DNA from: Chitinophaga eiseniae
GTDB taxonomy: Bacteria > Bacteroidota > Bacteroidia > Chitinophagales > Chitinophagaceae
DNA length: 64,000 nt
Assembly: GCF_900167135.1 (NCBI RefSeq)
Contig: NZ_FUWZ01000003.1
Coordinates: 930,001 to 994,000 of the forward strand
Direction: 5' to 3'
In this document: positions 41,042-49,683 of the stretch, one piece after another
Layout of the letters: each line of letters opens with the position of its first letter
Position numbering within the stretch: the first letter of the stretch is position 1
Program-made: the position numbers and the translations under genes
The notes under the pieces: model-generated
Seen by the model: the letters and a program-made list of their open reading frames with translations, nothing else
Told to the model about the DNA's origin: nothing
Database searches by the model: none

Positions 41042-41554
41042 TTACGTTTTAATACGTGAAAATTGCTGCCTCAGTAAGTCTTTGATCCTGCCAATCTTCG
41101 TCGCCACATTAGTCACGGAAATGCCCAGTATTTCCGCAATCTCCTGATGGCTTTTTTCTTCGAGGTATAATAGTATCAGCGCCCGGTCCAGCTCCCTGAG
41201 GTCATGAATAAACCGCTGCAGCCACTGCAGCCGCTCATCCGGTTCTTTCGCCTGCCCGGTGTCCACCATCTCCAGTACTGCTGTCTCCAGCCTGTCCGTC
41301 GCCACCCTCCGGCGGGTCTCCCGGCGGTAAAAAGAAATGGCCACATTCAGCGAAATCCGGTATACCCAGGTGCTATACTGCGCCTGGCTGCTGTCATAAT
41401 GCCCAAATGCCTTCCATAACTGTATAATAATCTCCTGGACCAGGTCTTTCCTGTCCTCCTCCTGCCTGCACCAGGCGCCGGCCACCTTATAAATGATGCC
41501 CTTGTGCGCCTCCATGACGGACAGGAACTGGTCTGTACTAATAGCTGCATCCAT
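41042..41554 (-). CDS. ECF-type RNA polymerase sigma factor
   Basis: A 170-residue sigma-70 family protein with region 2 (about 20-85, including DLVQEIIIQLWKAF and YSTWVYRISLNVAISFYRR) and region 4 (about 112-165, including RALILLYLEEKSHQEIAEILGISVTNV). No region 1 or 3 and no C-terminal extension. It is the first gene of a two-gene operon with a membrane protein. A self-regulated envelope regulon is expected. The divergent MG2-domain gene at 41810 is a possible target. Confidence 0.92.
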   Translation of the reverse strand: MDAAISTDQFLSVMEAHKGIIYKVAGAWCRQEEDRKDLVQEIIIQLWKAFGHYDSSQAQYSTWVYRISLNVAISFYRRETRRRVATDRLETAVLEMVDTGQAKEPDERLQWLQRFIHDLRELDRALILLYLEEKSHQEIAEILGISVTNVATKIGRIKDLLRQQFSRIKT

Positions 41555-41809
41555 TGGTGAAAATGTTACTGTCTAATTATTCGCCGAAAGAAGAAAAAAA
41601 TCACAGGACAGGCTGCTTTTTTTTCGGAAGGGGGCCAGCAACCGGGATGTTAATCCGTCGTTAATCGCTGATTTTTAGGGAGATCAGGAGAGATGAAGCC
41701 TTGTTTCTGCTGTAGTATTGCAGTAACATGACGGAGACCGCACCATCGTCCCGGCCATGCCACACCGGCCATCCCGGCTTCAACCCAAGTTACAACTAAC
41801 CTGATTGTT

Positions 41810-43141
41810 ATGAGAAACGCAACTTTACTTCTACTCACTATTTTATGGTACACCCCGTACATCGTCGCACAAAACAGGGACATCAACTCCACAGGGCTAT
41901 ATATACACACTGATAAACACATCTACACACCGGCGGAAAAAATATGGTTCACCGGCTACCTGCTCAACATCCGCGCCACCGACACCATCCCTTACCATAC
42001 CCTCTTCGTAGCCCTCATCAACCCTATTACCCGCAAACCGGTACTGAACGAACGTTTCGCATTCGACCGCGGCGTCGCCAAAGGCCTGCTGCTACTGCCG
42101 GACAGCCTTCCGCCCGGCGACTACGCCCTCGTCGGCTACACCAACAACTACATCGCTGACAACCACGAACAGGAATTCCAGCAATGGATATCAGTCCGTA
42201 AACCACATCAGCCTCCCTTTAAAACCAGGAAAACACCGGCGGATACTACGCGTACGGCTACACTGAAAATACCCGACTCCAATATCTGCATCCGGCTGGA
42301 CACAGATTCAACCACTTATCGCCAGCGAGGCCTGGTCAACTGCCGCGTGGAACTGACCGACACCACCGGCAAACCCATTCAGGGACTGTTCTCCGTAGCC
42401 TGCGTCTGTGAAAAACGACTGCGCAAACACGATAAATGGGATATCTGCCATTATTATTTCATTGACCAGTACCGGCTTCCCGCTTCGATAGACCTCTCCA
42501 CGGCACAGCAGGAGCTCAACCCCGTCAGCGGCTTCGTCACCAAAGGATCTAAAAAAGTAAAGAAACCCATCCCCCTGCTGCTAATGAAAAACAATGAAAT
42601 GATTACGCTGAAAACCAATAAGGACGGCGTCTTCTGCCTGAACTCCTACCAACTCATCACCACCCCGGGACAACCGGACGCCATTCTCAGCGTAGTGAAA
42701 GGCAACCAGTCAGAATTTAAAATCAATTTTCTGAATGATATTGAAAGAGTCAATCATCAACTGGCTAAAATTAACTACCCCTACACACCGGAAGACATGG
42801 CCGACAGCACCATCTTCATGCCTGAAGAAATAACTGCCATGGATGTCTCCGCCCAGGCACCCCCGGCGCCCAAAATGCCTGTCCCCCAACAGGAACCCGG
42901 CTATGTAAAAAAAGTAAAACCGGTATATACCCCTCCCGAATTTCAACAGGCCAGCGATACCATCGCCACCCCTAACTTCAGCAGCACCCTTTACTGGAAC
43001 CACCTTATTAATACTGATGAACAGGGCCACGCTAACTTTACCTTCCGGCTCAACGATCTCCCCGGCGTCTTCGTCTGCGTGATCCAGGGCATCTCCACCA
43101 TGGGCGTCTTCAGCAAATACCTGCGGTTCGTAGTAAGATAG
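41810..43141 (+). CDS. Exported MG2-domain (macroglobulin-like) protein
   Basis: A 443-residue protein with a signal peptide (ending near IVAQ, residue 20). Residues about 28-130 form an MG2-like domain (GLYIHTDKHIYTPAEKIWF and LPPGDYALVGYTN), the form found in alpha-2-macroglobulin and in large Bacteroidota surface proteins. A second beta domain covers about 155-310, followed by a Pro/Val linker and a C-terminal block (LINTDEQGHANFTFRLND) that in longer proteins precedes a TonB plug. No plug or thioester is present, so this is a shortened form. It is divergent from the ECF sigma factor gene. Role unknown; perhaps surface scaffold or substrate capture. Confidence 0.7.
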   Translation: MRNATLLLLTILWYTPYIVAQNRDINSTGLYIHTDKHIYTPAEKIWFTGYLLNIRATDTIPYHTLFVALINPITRKPVLNERFAFDRGVAKGLLLLPDSLPPGDYALVGYTNNYIADNHEQEFQQWISVRKPHQPPFKTRKTPADTTRTATLKIPDSNICIRLDTDSTTYRQRGLVNCRVELTDTTGKPIQGLFSVACVCEKRLRKHDKWDICHYYFIDQYRLPASIDLSTAQQELNPVSGFVTKGSKKVKKPIPLLLMKNNEMITLKTNKDGVFCLNSYQLITTPGQPDAILSVVKGNQSEFKINFLNDIERVNHQLAKINYPYTPEDMADSTIFMPEEITAMDVSAQAPPAPKMPVPQQEPGYVKKVKPVYTPPEFQQASDTIATPNFSSTLYWNHLINTDEQGHANFTFRLNDLPGVFVCVIQGISTMGVFSKYLRFVVR

Positions 43142-43144
43142 GCA

Positions 43145-43176
43145 TTTGTAAAAAACCGAATTACGCGCTATCTTGT
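43145..43176 (+). promoter_or_regulatory. Promoter of the DUF1080 gene
   Basis: TTTG at 43145-43148 and TATCTTGT at 43169-43176 are separated by exactly 20 bases, matching the -33/-7 spacing of Bacteroidota promoters. The start would be near 43183, with a leader of about 36 bases to the ATG at 43219. Confidence 0.55.
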
Positions 43177-43218
43177 TCTGCTGATAGATTTCACGAATCA
43201 GCTAAAAACAAGATACAT

Positions 43219-44196
43219 ATGCGCAGAAACATCCTGGTACTCGGCATGAGCGGCTTATTAACACTGGGAGCCATGGCTCCGGCAATGGCCTCCGGCCGTA
43301 CGCAGCCCGGCACCACCCAGGCACCCGCAGACGCCAAAGCACTGATCGGCCGCTGGGACATCACCATCGACGAAAACGGCAAACCCGCCCCTTCCTGGCT
43401 GGAAGTAAAGCTCTCCGGCTTCAAAACCCTCGTAGGATATTTTGTAGGTACCTCCGGCAGCGCCCGCCCTGTCGCCAAAGTAAACTTCGACAACGGTAAG
43501 TTCAGCTTCTCCATCCCGCCACAATGGGAAGGCGGCAACCAGGACTTCCTCATCGAAGGCGAACTGACCGACGCCGGTATCCAGGGCACCATCACCACCA
43601 GCGAAGGCAAAAAATACAATTGGAAAGGCGTGAAAGCGCCCTACCTGAAAAAAACCGGCGCCGTAGCCTGGGGCAAGCCCATCAACCTGTTCAACGGTAA
43701 AGATCTCTCCGGATGGAAAGCTGCCGGCAAAGAAAACCAATGGATAGTGAAAAATGGCATCCTCACCAGCCCTCACTCCGGCGCCAACCTGGTATCGGAA
43801 CAAAAATTCACCGACTTCAAACTGCACGCTGAATTCAGATACCAGAAAGGCAGCAACAGCGGCATCTACCTGAGAGGCCGGCATGAAGTACAGATAGAAG
43901 ACAGCCACCCGGACACCCACCCGTCCAGCGTGCTTTTCAGCGGTGTATACGGCTTCCTCACCCCCAGCGAAATCAACGCCCTCGGACCAGACACATGGCA
44001 GACCTACGACATCACCCTCATAGGACGTATGGTCACCATCGTGGTAAACGGTAAGACCGTGATCAACAACCAGGAAATCCCCGGCATCACCGGCGGCGCA
44101 CTGGACAGCAACGAAGGCGAACCCGGACCAATCTACATCCAGGGCGACCACGGGCCGATTGAATTCCGGAAACTCGTGATCACCCCCGCTAAATAG
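43219..44196 (+). CDS. DUF1080 (3-keto-disaccharide hydrolase-like) protein
   Basis: An exported 325-residue protein with a signal peptide ending near AMAS. Residues about 35-140 form a small beta domain. Residues about 150-323 form a concanavalin-like DUF1080 domain (INLFNGKDLSGWKAAG, GSNSGIYLRGRHEVQIEDS, then GPIEFRKLVI at the end). Characterised DUF1080 proteins hydrolyse 3-keto-glycosides or act as sugar-binding modules. The repeat cluster at 44197 begins immediately after its stop. Confidence 0.87.
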   Translation: MRRNILVLGMSGLLTLGAMAPAMASGRTQPGTTQAPADAKALIGRWDITIDENGKPAPSWLEVKLSGFKTLVGYFVGTSGSARPVAKVNFDNGKFSFSIPPQWEGGNQDFLIEGELTDAGIQGTITTSEGKKYNWKGVKAPYLKKTGAVAWGKPINLFNGKDLSGWKAAGKENQWIVKNGILTSPHSGANLVSEQKFTDFKLHAEFRYQKGSNSGIYLRGRHEVQIEDSHPDTHPSSVLFSGVYGFLTPSEINALGPDTWQTYDITLIGRMVTIVVNGKTVINNQEIPGITGGALDSNEGEPGPIYIQGDHGPIEFRKLVITPAK

Positions 44197-44312
44197 GATT
44201 TACGATTTTTTGATTCAGGAATTTTTTGATTTACGATTTTTGGGATTTACGATTTTTGGGATTTGAGGAAACCTTATATCCCCGACATCCCTAAATCGTA
44301 AATCAAAAAATC
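44197..44312. repeat. Palindromic repeat cluster (GATTTACGATTTTT)
   Basis: Three direct copies of GATTTACGATTTTT start at 44197, 44228 and 44244. A 19-bp inverted copy at 44293-44311 pairs perfectly with 44221-44239. The cluster lies between the DUF1080 gene and the phosphoesterase gene and has the form of the small interspersed repeats of Bacteroidota genomes. It may act as terminator or mRNA end stabiliser. Confidence 0.8.
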
Positions 44313-44324
44313 CTCAAATAAAGG

Positions 44325-45074
44325 ATGATGAAAATAGCCGTTATCAGTGATATCCATGGCAACCTGCCCGCCCTTCAGGCGGTACTGGAAGATATTTCCC
44401 GCTATGGCGCCGATCAGATCTACTGCCTGGGCGACCTCACCGATGCCGCTCCCTGGCACAATGAAGTCATAGCACAAATCCGCTCCCTGCGCATTCCCAC
44501 CATCATGGGCAACCATGATGAACGCATCGCCTACGATCTGCCGGTAAAGCCGCTGGCCAAACACGGCCCGGAAGAACGCGCCGCCCGGCTCACCGCCATC
44601 GAATTTACCCGCAATACCATCACGGCTGACCATAAACTGTTTCTGCGCACGCTGCCTTCCCTGCTGCACCTCCGCTTTGGCCAACACCAGCTGTTGCTGG
44701 CACACGGCAGCCCGGAAAGTAACGAGACCTACCTCTACGCCGACCATCCGGAAGCCGACCTGCTGCACATGATGGAAAAAGCCCACGCAGATGTTCTCAT
44801 CATCGGCCATACACACCTATCGTATATCCGCACCATCGGCAACGGACAGAAAATGGTGATCAATACCGGTTCTGCCGGACGTAGCAAGGAAGCCGACAGA
44901 CGGGCATCCTACCTCCGGCTGGAGATATGCGACCCGTACGCCGCCACGCTGCCGGAACTGTTCCGGGCAACCCTGCAAAAAGTGGAATACGATATGGAAC
45001 TAACGACAATGGGTATACGCAACAGCCCCGTGCCGGATTTTTATGCCGACTTCCTGTCAGGCGTCCTTACCTGA
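44325..45074 (+). CDS. Calcineurin-like metallophosphoesterase (YfcE/MJ0936 type)
   Basis: A 249-residue cytoplasmic phosphodiesterase with all metal-binding blocks of the fold: DIHGN near residue 9, LGDLTD at about 37, GNHDER at about 62, AHGSPES at about 126 and GHTHLS at about 164. The acidic and His residues bind two metal ions. Its substrate, a phosphodiester or nucleotide, is not predictable. The gene overlaps the end of the converging AraC gene (45057) by 18 bases and follows the repeat cluster. Confidence 0.9.
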   Translation: MMKIAVISDIHGNLPALQAVLEDISRYGADQIYCLGDLTDAAPWHNEVIAQIRSLRIPTIMGNHDERIAYDLPVKPLAKHGPEERAARLTAIEFTRNTITADHKLFLRTLPSLLHLRFGQHQLLLAHGSPESNETYLYADHPEADLLHMMEKAHADVLIIGHTHLSYIRTIGNGQKMVINTGSAGRSKEADRRASYLRLEICDPYAATLPELFRATLQKVEYDMELTTMGIRNSPVPDFYADFLSGVLT

Positions 45075-45902
45075 CTTTAACTGCGTGCGGTAAGAACGGG
45101 GATTGATCCCCTTCATTTTACGGAAGAATTTATTGAGATGACTGAGGTCGCCAAATCCATACTGGCCGGCAATCTCTTTAATACTCATATCACTGTAGCG
45201 GAGCTTATTTTCTATCTGCCGGCTTTTGTATTCGTTGATATAATCACGGACAGAGACGCCCAGTTCCTGTTTAAACAATCCCTGCAGCCGCGCCTTTCCC
45301 ATCTGCAGCGCCGGCGCCATCACTTCCTGCTGTAATTGCTCCGGACTGGCAATATGTGTATGGATATAATGCATTGCCTGTGTGAGCGCCACGGAACGCT
45401 GCGGCCCCTGCTCCGCTTCTGTCAGCAGTCCCGCCAGCAACGCCAGCACACCACGTATCAGATGCAACACCCCTTCATTGGAAGGCACCGGTTGTAATTG
45501 CCATTCTGCTGCAATCACCTCCATCACATGACCGATGCGGACCAATGCATCTCTCACCACCACCGGTATGCCATGCGACCGCGTCGCGATGATCAGCTGC
45601 TGGAAACGCTGCTCCCACAACGCGACGGCTGCCGGCGGCAACTGTTGCCCGAGGTATACATTGGTAAACTTCAGTACCGTATATTTCGACGCTTCTTCAA
45701 TGTAAAAGATATGCTCGTCTTCCGGCGCCAGCGCGTAACAACAGGGACCTTCATAACGGAAAGTCTCCCCGTTGAGCCGGTGTTCACCTCTTCCGTGATG
45801 AATAAATATCAGCTCAAAATGATTGTGGTTGTGCAGTTCAAAGGGCCACTCCCGTGTCTGAAAGTGCCGGATAAACAAGTCGTCGTGCTGGATCAATCGC
45901 AT
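45057..45902 (-). CDS. AraC-family transcriptional regulator
   Basis: A 281-residue regulator with an N-terminal cupin-like effector domain (about 10-105: ELHNHNHFELIFIHHGRGEHRL, shown by its first part ELHNHNHFELIF) and two C-terminal helix-turn-helix units (about 180-275; RQIENKLRYSDMSIKEIAGQ, then GDLSHLNKFFRKMKG). The frame is open to 45977 inside the MFS gene; the ATG at 45902 is preferred because it lies after a good promoter. It is divergent from the MFS transporter gene, which is the likely target. Confidence 0.88.
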   Translation of the reverse strand: MRLIQHDDLFIRHFQTREWPFELHNHNHFELIFIHHGRGEHRLNGETFRYEGPCCYALAPEDEHIFYIEEASKYTVLKFTNVYLGQQLPPAAVALWEQRFQQLIIATRSHGIPVVVRDALVRIGHVMEVIAAEWQLQPVPSNEGVLHLIRGVLALLAGLLTEAEQGPQRSVALTQAMHYIHTHIASPEQLQQEVMAPALQMGKARLQGLFKQELGVSVRDYINEYKSRQIENKLRYSDMSIKEIAGQYGFGDLSHLNKFFRKMKGINPRSYRTQLKSGKDA

Positions 45903-45922
45903 TTTGATACAAGTAATATCCT

Positions 45923-45954
45923 CAAAAGTACAAGTTTTCCGCAGCCCTGCCAAT
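45923..45954 (-). promoter_or_regulatory. Promoter of the araC-like gene
   Basis: On the minus strand, ATTG (45951-45954) is followed after 20 bases by TACTTTTG (45923-45930). It gives a start near 45916, 14 bases before the ATG at 45902, and excludes the longer frame. Confidence 0.6.
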
Positions 45955-45955
45955 G

Positions 45956-45963
45956 TAGGTTTG
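45956..45963 (+). promoter_or_regulatory. -7 box directly before the MFS gene
   Basis: TAGGTTTG is a perfect -7 box only 4 bases from the ATG at 45968. The transcript would start at or inside the start codon. Either the mRNA is leaderless or a later ATG (for example 46007, MAISAG) is used. Confidence 0.45.
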
Positions 45964-45967
45964 TAAG

Positions 45968-47155
45968 ATGAAAACAACGCCTTATCATCCTTTCACGATC
46001 CCGCTGATGGCTATATCCGCCGGGGTGACCGTGGCCAACATCTACTACAACCAGCCTATCCTGAACGATATCAGCGCCGCCACCGGCGCCACTGCCGGCG
46101 AAGCCGGGAGAGTATCTACCCTGGCCCAGCTGGGATATGGACTGGGCATGTTTTTTATTTTGCCGCTGGGTGATAAAGTGGACCGGCGAAAACTGATCAC
46201 CGGGCTGACCAGCCTGTTGTTTGTCTCCCTGCTGCTACTGAGCATGGCCCGGAGCATACAGCTCATCTGCCTGCTCAGTTTTTTTGTAGGCATCGGTTCC
46301 ACGCCCGCGCAGATACTGTTGCCGATGTCGGCCACCATCAGCACGGGCGACAGGGGCAAGACCGTGGGACGGGTATTTGCCGGCATCCTCATCGGCATTC
46401 TGGGCGCCCGTGTGGTAGCGGGCGTTGTATCCGATCTGCTGGGCTGGCGGTATGTATTTGCCATATCCGCCTTGCTGGTACTGACCGTCACCATCCTCCT
46501 GTATCGTTACCTGCCGGTGATACCGCCGAAGTTCCGTGGCAGCTACCCGCAGTTATTATCCTCTACCGTAAAACTAATTGGTGAATACAGTGTCTTACGC
46601 CAGGCGGCGTTGCTCGGCGCTTTTACATTCGGTACTTTCTGTTCCTTCTGGACCACGCTGACCTTCCACTTAAGCGCCGCGCCCCTGCACTATTCCGCCT
46701 CCCGCATTGGCCTCTTTGGCCTGATCGCCATCGGCGGTGCGCTGGCCGCCCCTGCTTTCGGCAAGCTGGCAGACAAAGGGCAGGTATACAAGTCCCTGCT
46801 GCTCACCGTATCGATGATCATTGTCAGTATCCTGTTACTGAAAATATTTCCTCATTCCGTCATCATGCTGTCCGTCAGCATCTTCCTGCTGGATGTGGGC
46901 GTACAGGCCACACAGATCACCAATTTCACCCGGATATACAGCCTGCATGAACATGCCCACAGCCGGCTGAATACCGTGTACATGACCGCTTACTTTATGG
47001 GCGCCGCCATCGGCACCTCCTGCGGTGTAGCCGCGTGGCAGTATGGAGGCTGGGACATGGCCACCTGGCAGCTGCTCATATGGAGCATCATTGCATTAGG
47101 CATCGTAGGATGGTCTGCCAATACGCAGCTCCGCATGGCGCCGGCCAAACGGTGA
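45968..47155 (+). CDS. MFS transporter
   Basis: A 395-residue major facilitator permease with 12 membrane helices. The beginning GVTVANIYYNQPILNDI and the TM2-3 loop PLGDKVDRRKLI (motif A) place it with putative sugar or drug exporters of the YnfM/AraJ-like group. Length is standard. It is divergent from an AraC regulator gene (65 bases between starts), so substrate-induced expression is likely. It converges on the methyltransferase gene with a single base between the stops. Confidence 0.88.
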   Translation: MKTTPYHPFTIPLMAISAGVTVANIYYNQPILNDISAATGATAGEAGRVSTLAQLGYGLGMFFILPLGDKVDRRKLITGLTSLLFVSLLLLSMARSIQLICLLSFFVGIGSTPAQILLPMSATISTGDRGKTVGRVFAGILIGILGARVVAGVVSDLLGWRYVFAISALLVLTVTILLYRYLPVIPPKFRGSYPQLLSSTVKLIGEYSVLRQAALLGAFTFGTFCSFWTTLTFHLSAAPLHYSASRIGLFGLIAIGGALAAPAFGKLADKGQVYKSLLLTVSMIIVSILLLKIFPHSVIMLSVSIFLLDVGVQATQITNFTRIYSLHEHAHSRLNTVYMTAYFMGAAIGTSCGVAAWQYGGWDMATWQLLIWSIIALGIVGWSANTQLRMAPAKR

Positions 47156-47156
47156 T

Positions 47157-47849
47157 CTATGCTATCTTCTGTCCCCGGATAAATACGGTACTGCCGATCA
47201 CATGGCTTTGGACCTGCAGGGACGGTTTATTGAACAGGGCCACCGTTTGCGCCACGGAATACACTTCTCCGAATTCATGTATCAGTCGCAGCGATGACAT
47301 GAATAAATGGCTGATTTTCCGCTGACTGGTCATGGAATAGAAATAATATTTACCGCCCGGCTTCAGCACCCGCAGCGCTTCGTCCACAAACACCTGTTTG
47401 TTATCAAAAAGGTGGATGGTTCCGAAACTGCAAACCGTGTCGAAAGTGTTGTCCGGGAAAGGCAGCTGAAAAGCATTGCCTTGCAACAGCTGTATGTTGG
47501 CAGGCAGTTGGCGGCGGCCTTCAGAGAGCCGGTCCCTCGCTATCTTCAGCATTTCTATGGAGCGGTCCAGCAGGATGCAGTCGTTGCCGGTAGCCCGGTA
47601 CAAGTACGCCGTTTGTGCAAGACCACCGCATCCGATATCGAGTACGGTGCCGGATGAACGAAGAATAGCATCGGCAGCAAACTCCTGGTAGTCCTGCCGC
47701 GAGGTGTCCCAGAAGAAGCGGTTGAACCAGCGGGTACTGACCAGTCTTTCATAGTAGCCGGCCTTAAAATCATAAGATGCGGGGGCGGGGTTCTCCAGAC
47801 AGGTGTATATGCCCCGTGTTAGCTGACGGATTGGATCGGTATGGCTCAC
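47157..47849 (-). CDS. Class I SAM-dependent methyltransferase
   Basis: A 230-residue methyltransferase of the Methyltransf_11/25 type. Motif I is VLDIGCGGLAQTAYL (about 70-84), the acidic end of strand 2 is ILLDRS, and motif IV is TVCSFGTIHLF. The ending LRVLKPGGKYYFYSM is the usual motif. The start codon is GTG at 47849, preceded by a TACCTTTG box (minus strand, 47866-47873). Substrate unknown; sequence is close to the ubiquinone/menaquinone-like small-molecule group but no specific family is claimed. Confidence 0.83.
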   Translation of the reverse strand: MSHTDPIRQLTRGIYTCLENPAPASYDFKAGYYERLVSTRWFNRFFWDTSRQDYQEFAADAILRSSGTVLDIGCGGLAQTAYLYRATGNDCILLDRSIEMLKIARDRLSEGRRQLPANIQLLQGNAFQLPFPDNTFDTVCSFGTIHLFDNKQVFVDEALRVLKPGGKYYFYSMTSQRKISHLFMSSLRLIHEFGEVYSVAQTVALFNKPSLQVQSHVIGSTVFIRGQKIA

Positions 47850-47865
47850 TTCTCATAGTTTTCAG

Positions 47866-47873
47866 CAAAGGTA
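47866..47873 (-). promoter_or_regulatory. -7 box of the methyltransferase gene
   Basis: TACCTTTG on the minus strand, a perfect TAnnTTTG, 16 bases before the GTG start at 47849. The next minus-strand gene upstream ends at 47907, so this gene can be expressed by itself. Confidence 0.5.
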
Positions 47874-47906
47874 GCGGGTAAAGCTCCCGGGGTGGATGAA
47901 CCTGGG

Positions 47907-48476
47907 TTAAGAAATTCGTTTACGGATACGGCTGAGTGCCTGAGGGGTGATACCGATATAGGAGGCCAGGTGTTTAAGGGGTACATAGCGGAACAATTGC
48001 GGCGCCAGGCGGAGCAGGTCCAGGTAACGCTCTTCCGCCGTCTTGGTCAGCAGCGACAGCTCCCTGGCGGATTTGAGCAGCAACATCTGTTCCGTCGCCA
48101 GCCGGCCTATCCGGTCTACGATCCGCAGCTGGTCGTACATCCGCCGGAGGTCGTCATGATGAATGCGCCACAACCGGGTCTCTGTAATGGTTTCACCGTA
48201 ATAGCGAGAAGGCTCACGGGTATAAAACGAACTGTACACGCACATAAACCAGCCGTCAAAACCAAAGCCGACAGTGGTTTCATCGCCGTTGGCGTTTTCC
48301 ACGTAAAAGCGTACCACGCCGCTGTCGACGAAGGTGAGATAGTTCTCCGTTTCCCCTGCCTGCAAATAGAAAGTTTTTGCCGGATAGGTTTTCGGCTCGA
48401 AGCAAGCAGAAAAAATGCGCCAGTCCTCTTCGGAGATATTGACCTGCTGACGGAGAAAATCGTACATGCGCTGCAT
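47907..48476 (-). CDS. Crp/Fnr-family transcriptional regulator
   Basis: A 189-residue regulator of the Bacteroidota Crp-like type. The beta-roll covers about 20-115 (YLTFVDSGVVRFYVENANGDE, shown by its first part YLTFVDSGVVRFYV), with a dimer helix and a C-terminal helix-turn-helix (VPLKHLASYIGITPQALSRIR, about 165-185). cAMP contact residues are not conserved. It lies between the methyltransferase and NUDIX genes on the minus strand, 21 bases after the NUDIX stop, so it is probably in one unit with NUDIX. Target and effector unknown. Confidence 0.88.
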   Translation of the reverse strand: MQRMYDFLRQQVNISEEDWRIFSACFEPKTYPAKTFYLQAGETENYLTFVDSGVVRFYVENANGDETTVGFGFDGWFMCVYSSFYTREPSRYYGETITETRLWRIHHDDLRRMYDQLRIVDRIGRLATEQMLLLKSARELSLLTKTAEERYLDLLRLAPQLFRYVPLKHLASYIGITPQALSRIRKRIS

Positions 48477-48497
48477 GGTGTCAGTATTAAGGAGCGA

Positions 48498-48902
48498 TTA
48501 ATCCACCAGGCCGTCCTGTTGCAGTTTTTCAAATGCCAGTAATACACCGTGCACCTGGTGTGGTTCCTTCCGGTAAGTATCGAGGCTGAAAAAGCGTATG
48601 GCGCCTATTTCCGCAGAAGGCTGTGGTGTTTGCAGCAACCGGTGCCGGAAACAATCCTGCCGCATCAGCAGGTTTTTTTCGCCGAAGGCAGGCGCCGTGA
48701 TATGATAATACCACTGCAGACTTTCTTCCGCGAGGTCCATGTTCAGTTCCTCTTTTATCTCCCGCTGCATAGCCTGCAACGCTGTTTCGCCGGCATCCAC
48801 TTTCCCGCCAGGCAGGTACCAGGCCTCTTTGTTTTTACTGAAAGCCAGCAGTAGTTTCCTGTTTTCAACGACAATCAGGCCAACACAATCTATGTAGTTC
48901 AT
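48498..48902 (-). CDS. NUDIX hydrolase
   Basis: A 134-residue pyrophosphohydrolase with the Nudix box GKVDAGETALQAMQREIKEEL (about residues 33-53; written here to show G-x5-E-x7-REI-KEE-L). The last Gly of the consensus is Asn, a tolerated change. The enzyme hydrolyses a nucleoside diphosphate linked to another group; the substrate is not predictable. A perfect minus-strand TACTTTTG box (48907-48914) lies 4 bases before its ATG, so its mRNA may be leaderless. It is followed by the Crp-like gene. Confidence 0.9.
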   Translation of the reverse strand: MNYIDCVGLIVVENRKLLLAFSKNKEAWYLPGGKVDAGETALQAMQREIKEELNMDLAEESLQWYYHITAPAFGEKNLLMRQDCFRHRLLQTPQPSAEIGAIRFFSLDTYRKEPHQVHGVLLAFEKLQQDGLVD

Positions 48903-48906
48903 CCTG

Positions 48907-48914
48907 CAAAAGTA
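48907..48914 (-). promoter_or_regulatory. -7 box directly before the NUDIX gene
   Basis: TACTTTTG on the minus strand is a perfect box, with only 4 bases to the ATG at 48902. The expected transcription start falls on the start codon, as for the MFS gene at 45968. Confidence 0.45.
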
Positions 48915-48953
48915 AACAAAAGCGATCGCAAATGATTACCTTTAGGATGCCTT

Positions 48954-49613
48954 ATGACAACAGACGAAACATATGCGCAGGCAGACCCTCAGGTAGTGGA
49001 AACCTGGCTGAAAGGGTGGTCACTGGCGCGGGAACTCCCTCTTCCGATAGCTGACCGTGGCGGTCTCCGGGTAGATGTAGGATGGCCCGACCAGCAGGCT
49101 CGGTACGTTTTTCCGGCCATCGGTCCCGGTTTATTTCACTTCGCCAATACGATCGTTCAACCTGCCGTTTTCCTGAAAGTATGTGCACCGGCATCGTTGG
49201 TAAGGCCTGTACTTCCACCCCGCTGGGTCATACAGACGCCCGGATTCATGATGACCCGCACCCTTCCGGCCCATCCCTTCCGTTTACCGTTGCCCAAAGG
49301 ATATATACTGACTGTTGATGCCACCAACGCCGGTATTGTTGCCACCATACACGCTCCAGACGGTGAAGTGGCAGCCAGCGGCCGCCTGGCTATCGTTGAC
49401 GACTATATTATTTACGACCGCATCGTCACCACACCGGCGCATCAGCGCCGTGGACTGGGAAGTGCCGTCATGGCTGCTCTCACCAGTGAAGCCGTCTCGC
49501 GCGGCATCAGGAAAGGCATACTCGTGGCCACCCCCGCCGGTAAAGCGCTGTATGAAACGCTTGGCTGGAAAATGTACTCGCTGTACACGACCGCAGTTAT
49601 CCCGCACATTTAA
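48954..49613 (+). CDS. GNAT-family N-acetyltransferase
   Basis: A 219-residue acetyltransferase. The GNAT core covers about 125-215, with the acetyl-CoA loop QRRGLGSAVMAAL (R/Q-x-x-G-x-G/A) at about 164-176 and the end LYETLGWKMYS. The N-terminal 100 residues are specific and resemble proteins that carry a second, non-catalytic domain. Acceptor unknown. A TACCTTTA box at 48937-48944 precedes its ATG by 9 bases. It is divergent from the NUDIX gene, with a spacer of 51 bases. Confidence 0.85.
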   Translation: MTTDETYAQADPQVVETWLKGWSLARELPLPIADRGGLRVDVGWPDQQARYVFPAIGPGLFHFANTIVQPAVFLKVCAPASLVRPVLPPRWVIQTPGFMMTRTLPAHPFRLPLPKGYILTVDATNAGIVATIHAPDGEVAASGRLAIVDDYIIYDRIVTTPAHQRRGLGSAVMAALTSEAVSRGIRKGILVATPAGKALYETLGWKMYSLYTTAVIPHI

Positions 49614-49683
49614 CACAACAAAACAACCCACCGGTTGTTAATTCTTCACACACTCCGTTAAACCGCTTAAAAATTGATTGATT

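Noticed and set aside
43258..44151. A 297-residue minus-strand frame opposite the DUF1080 gene
   Set aside because: The Val/Phe/Gly/Ala-rich composition is that of the reverse complement of the real gene; no family or start signal.
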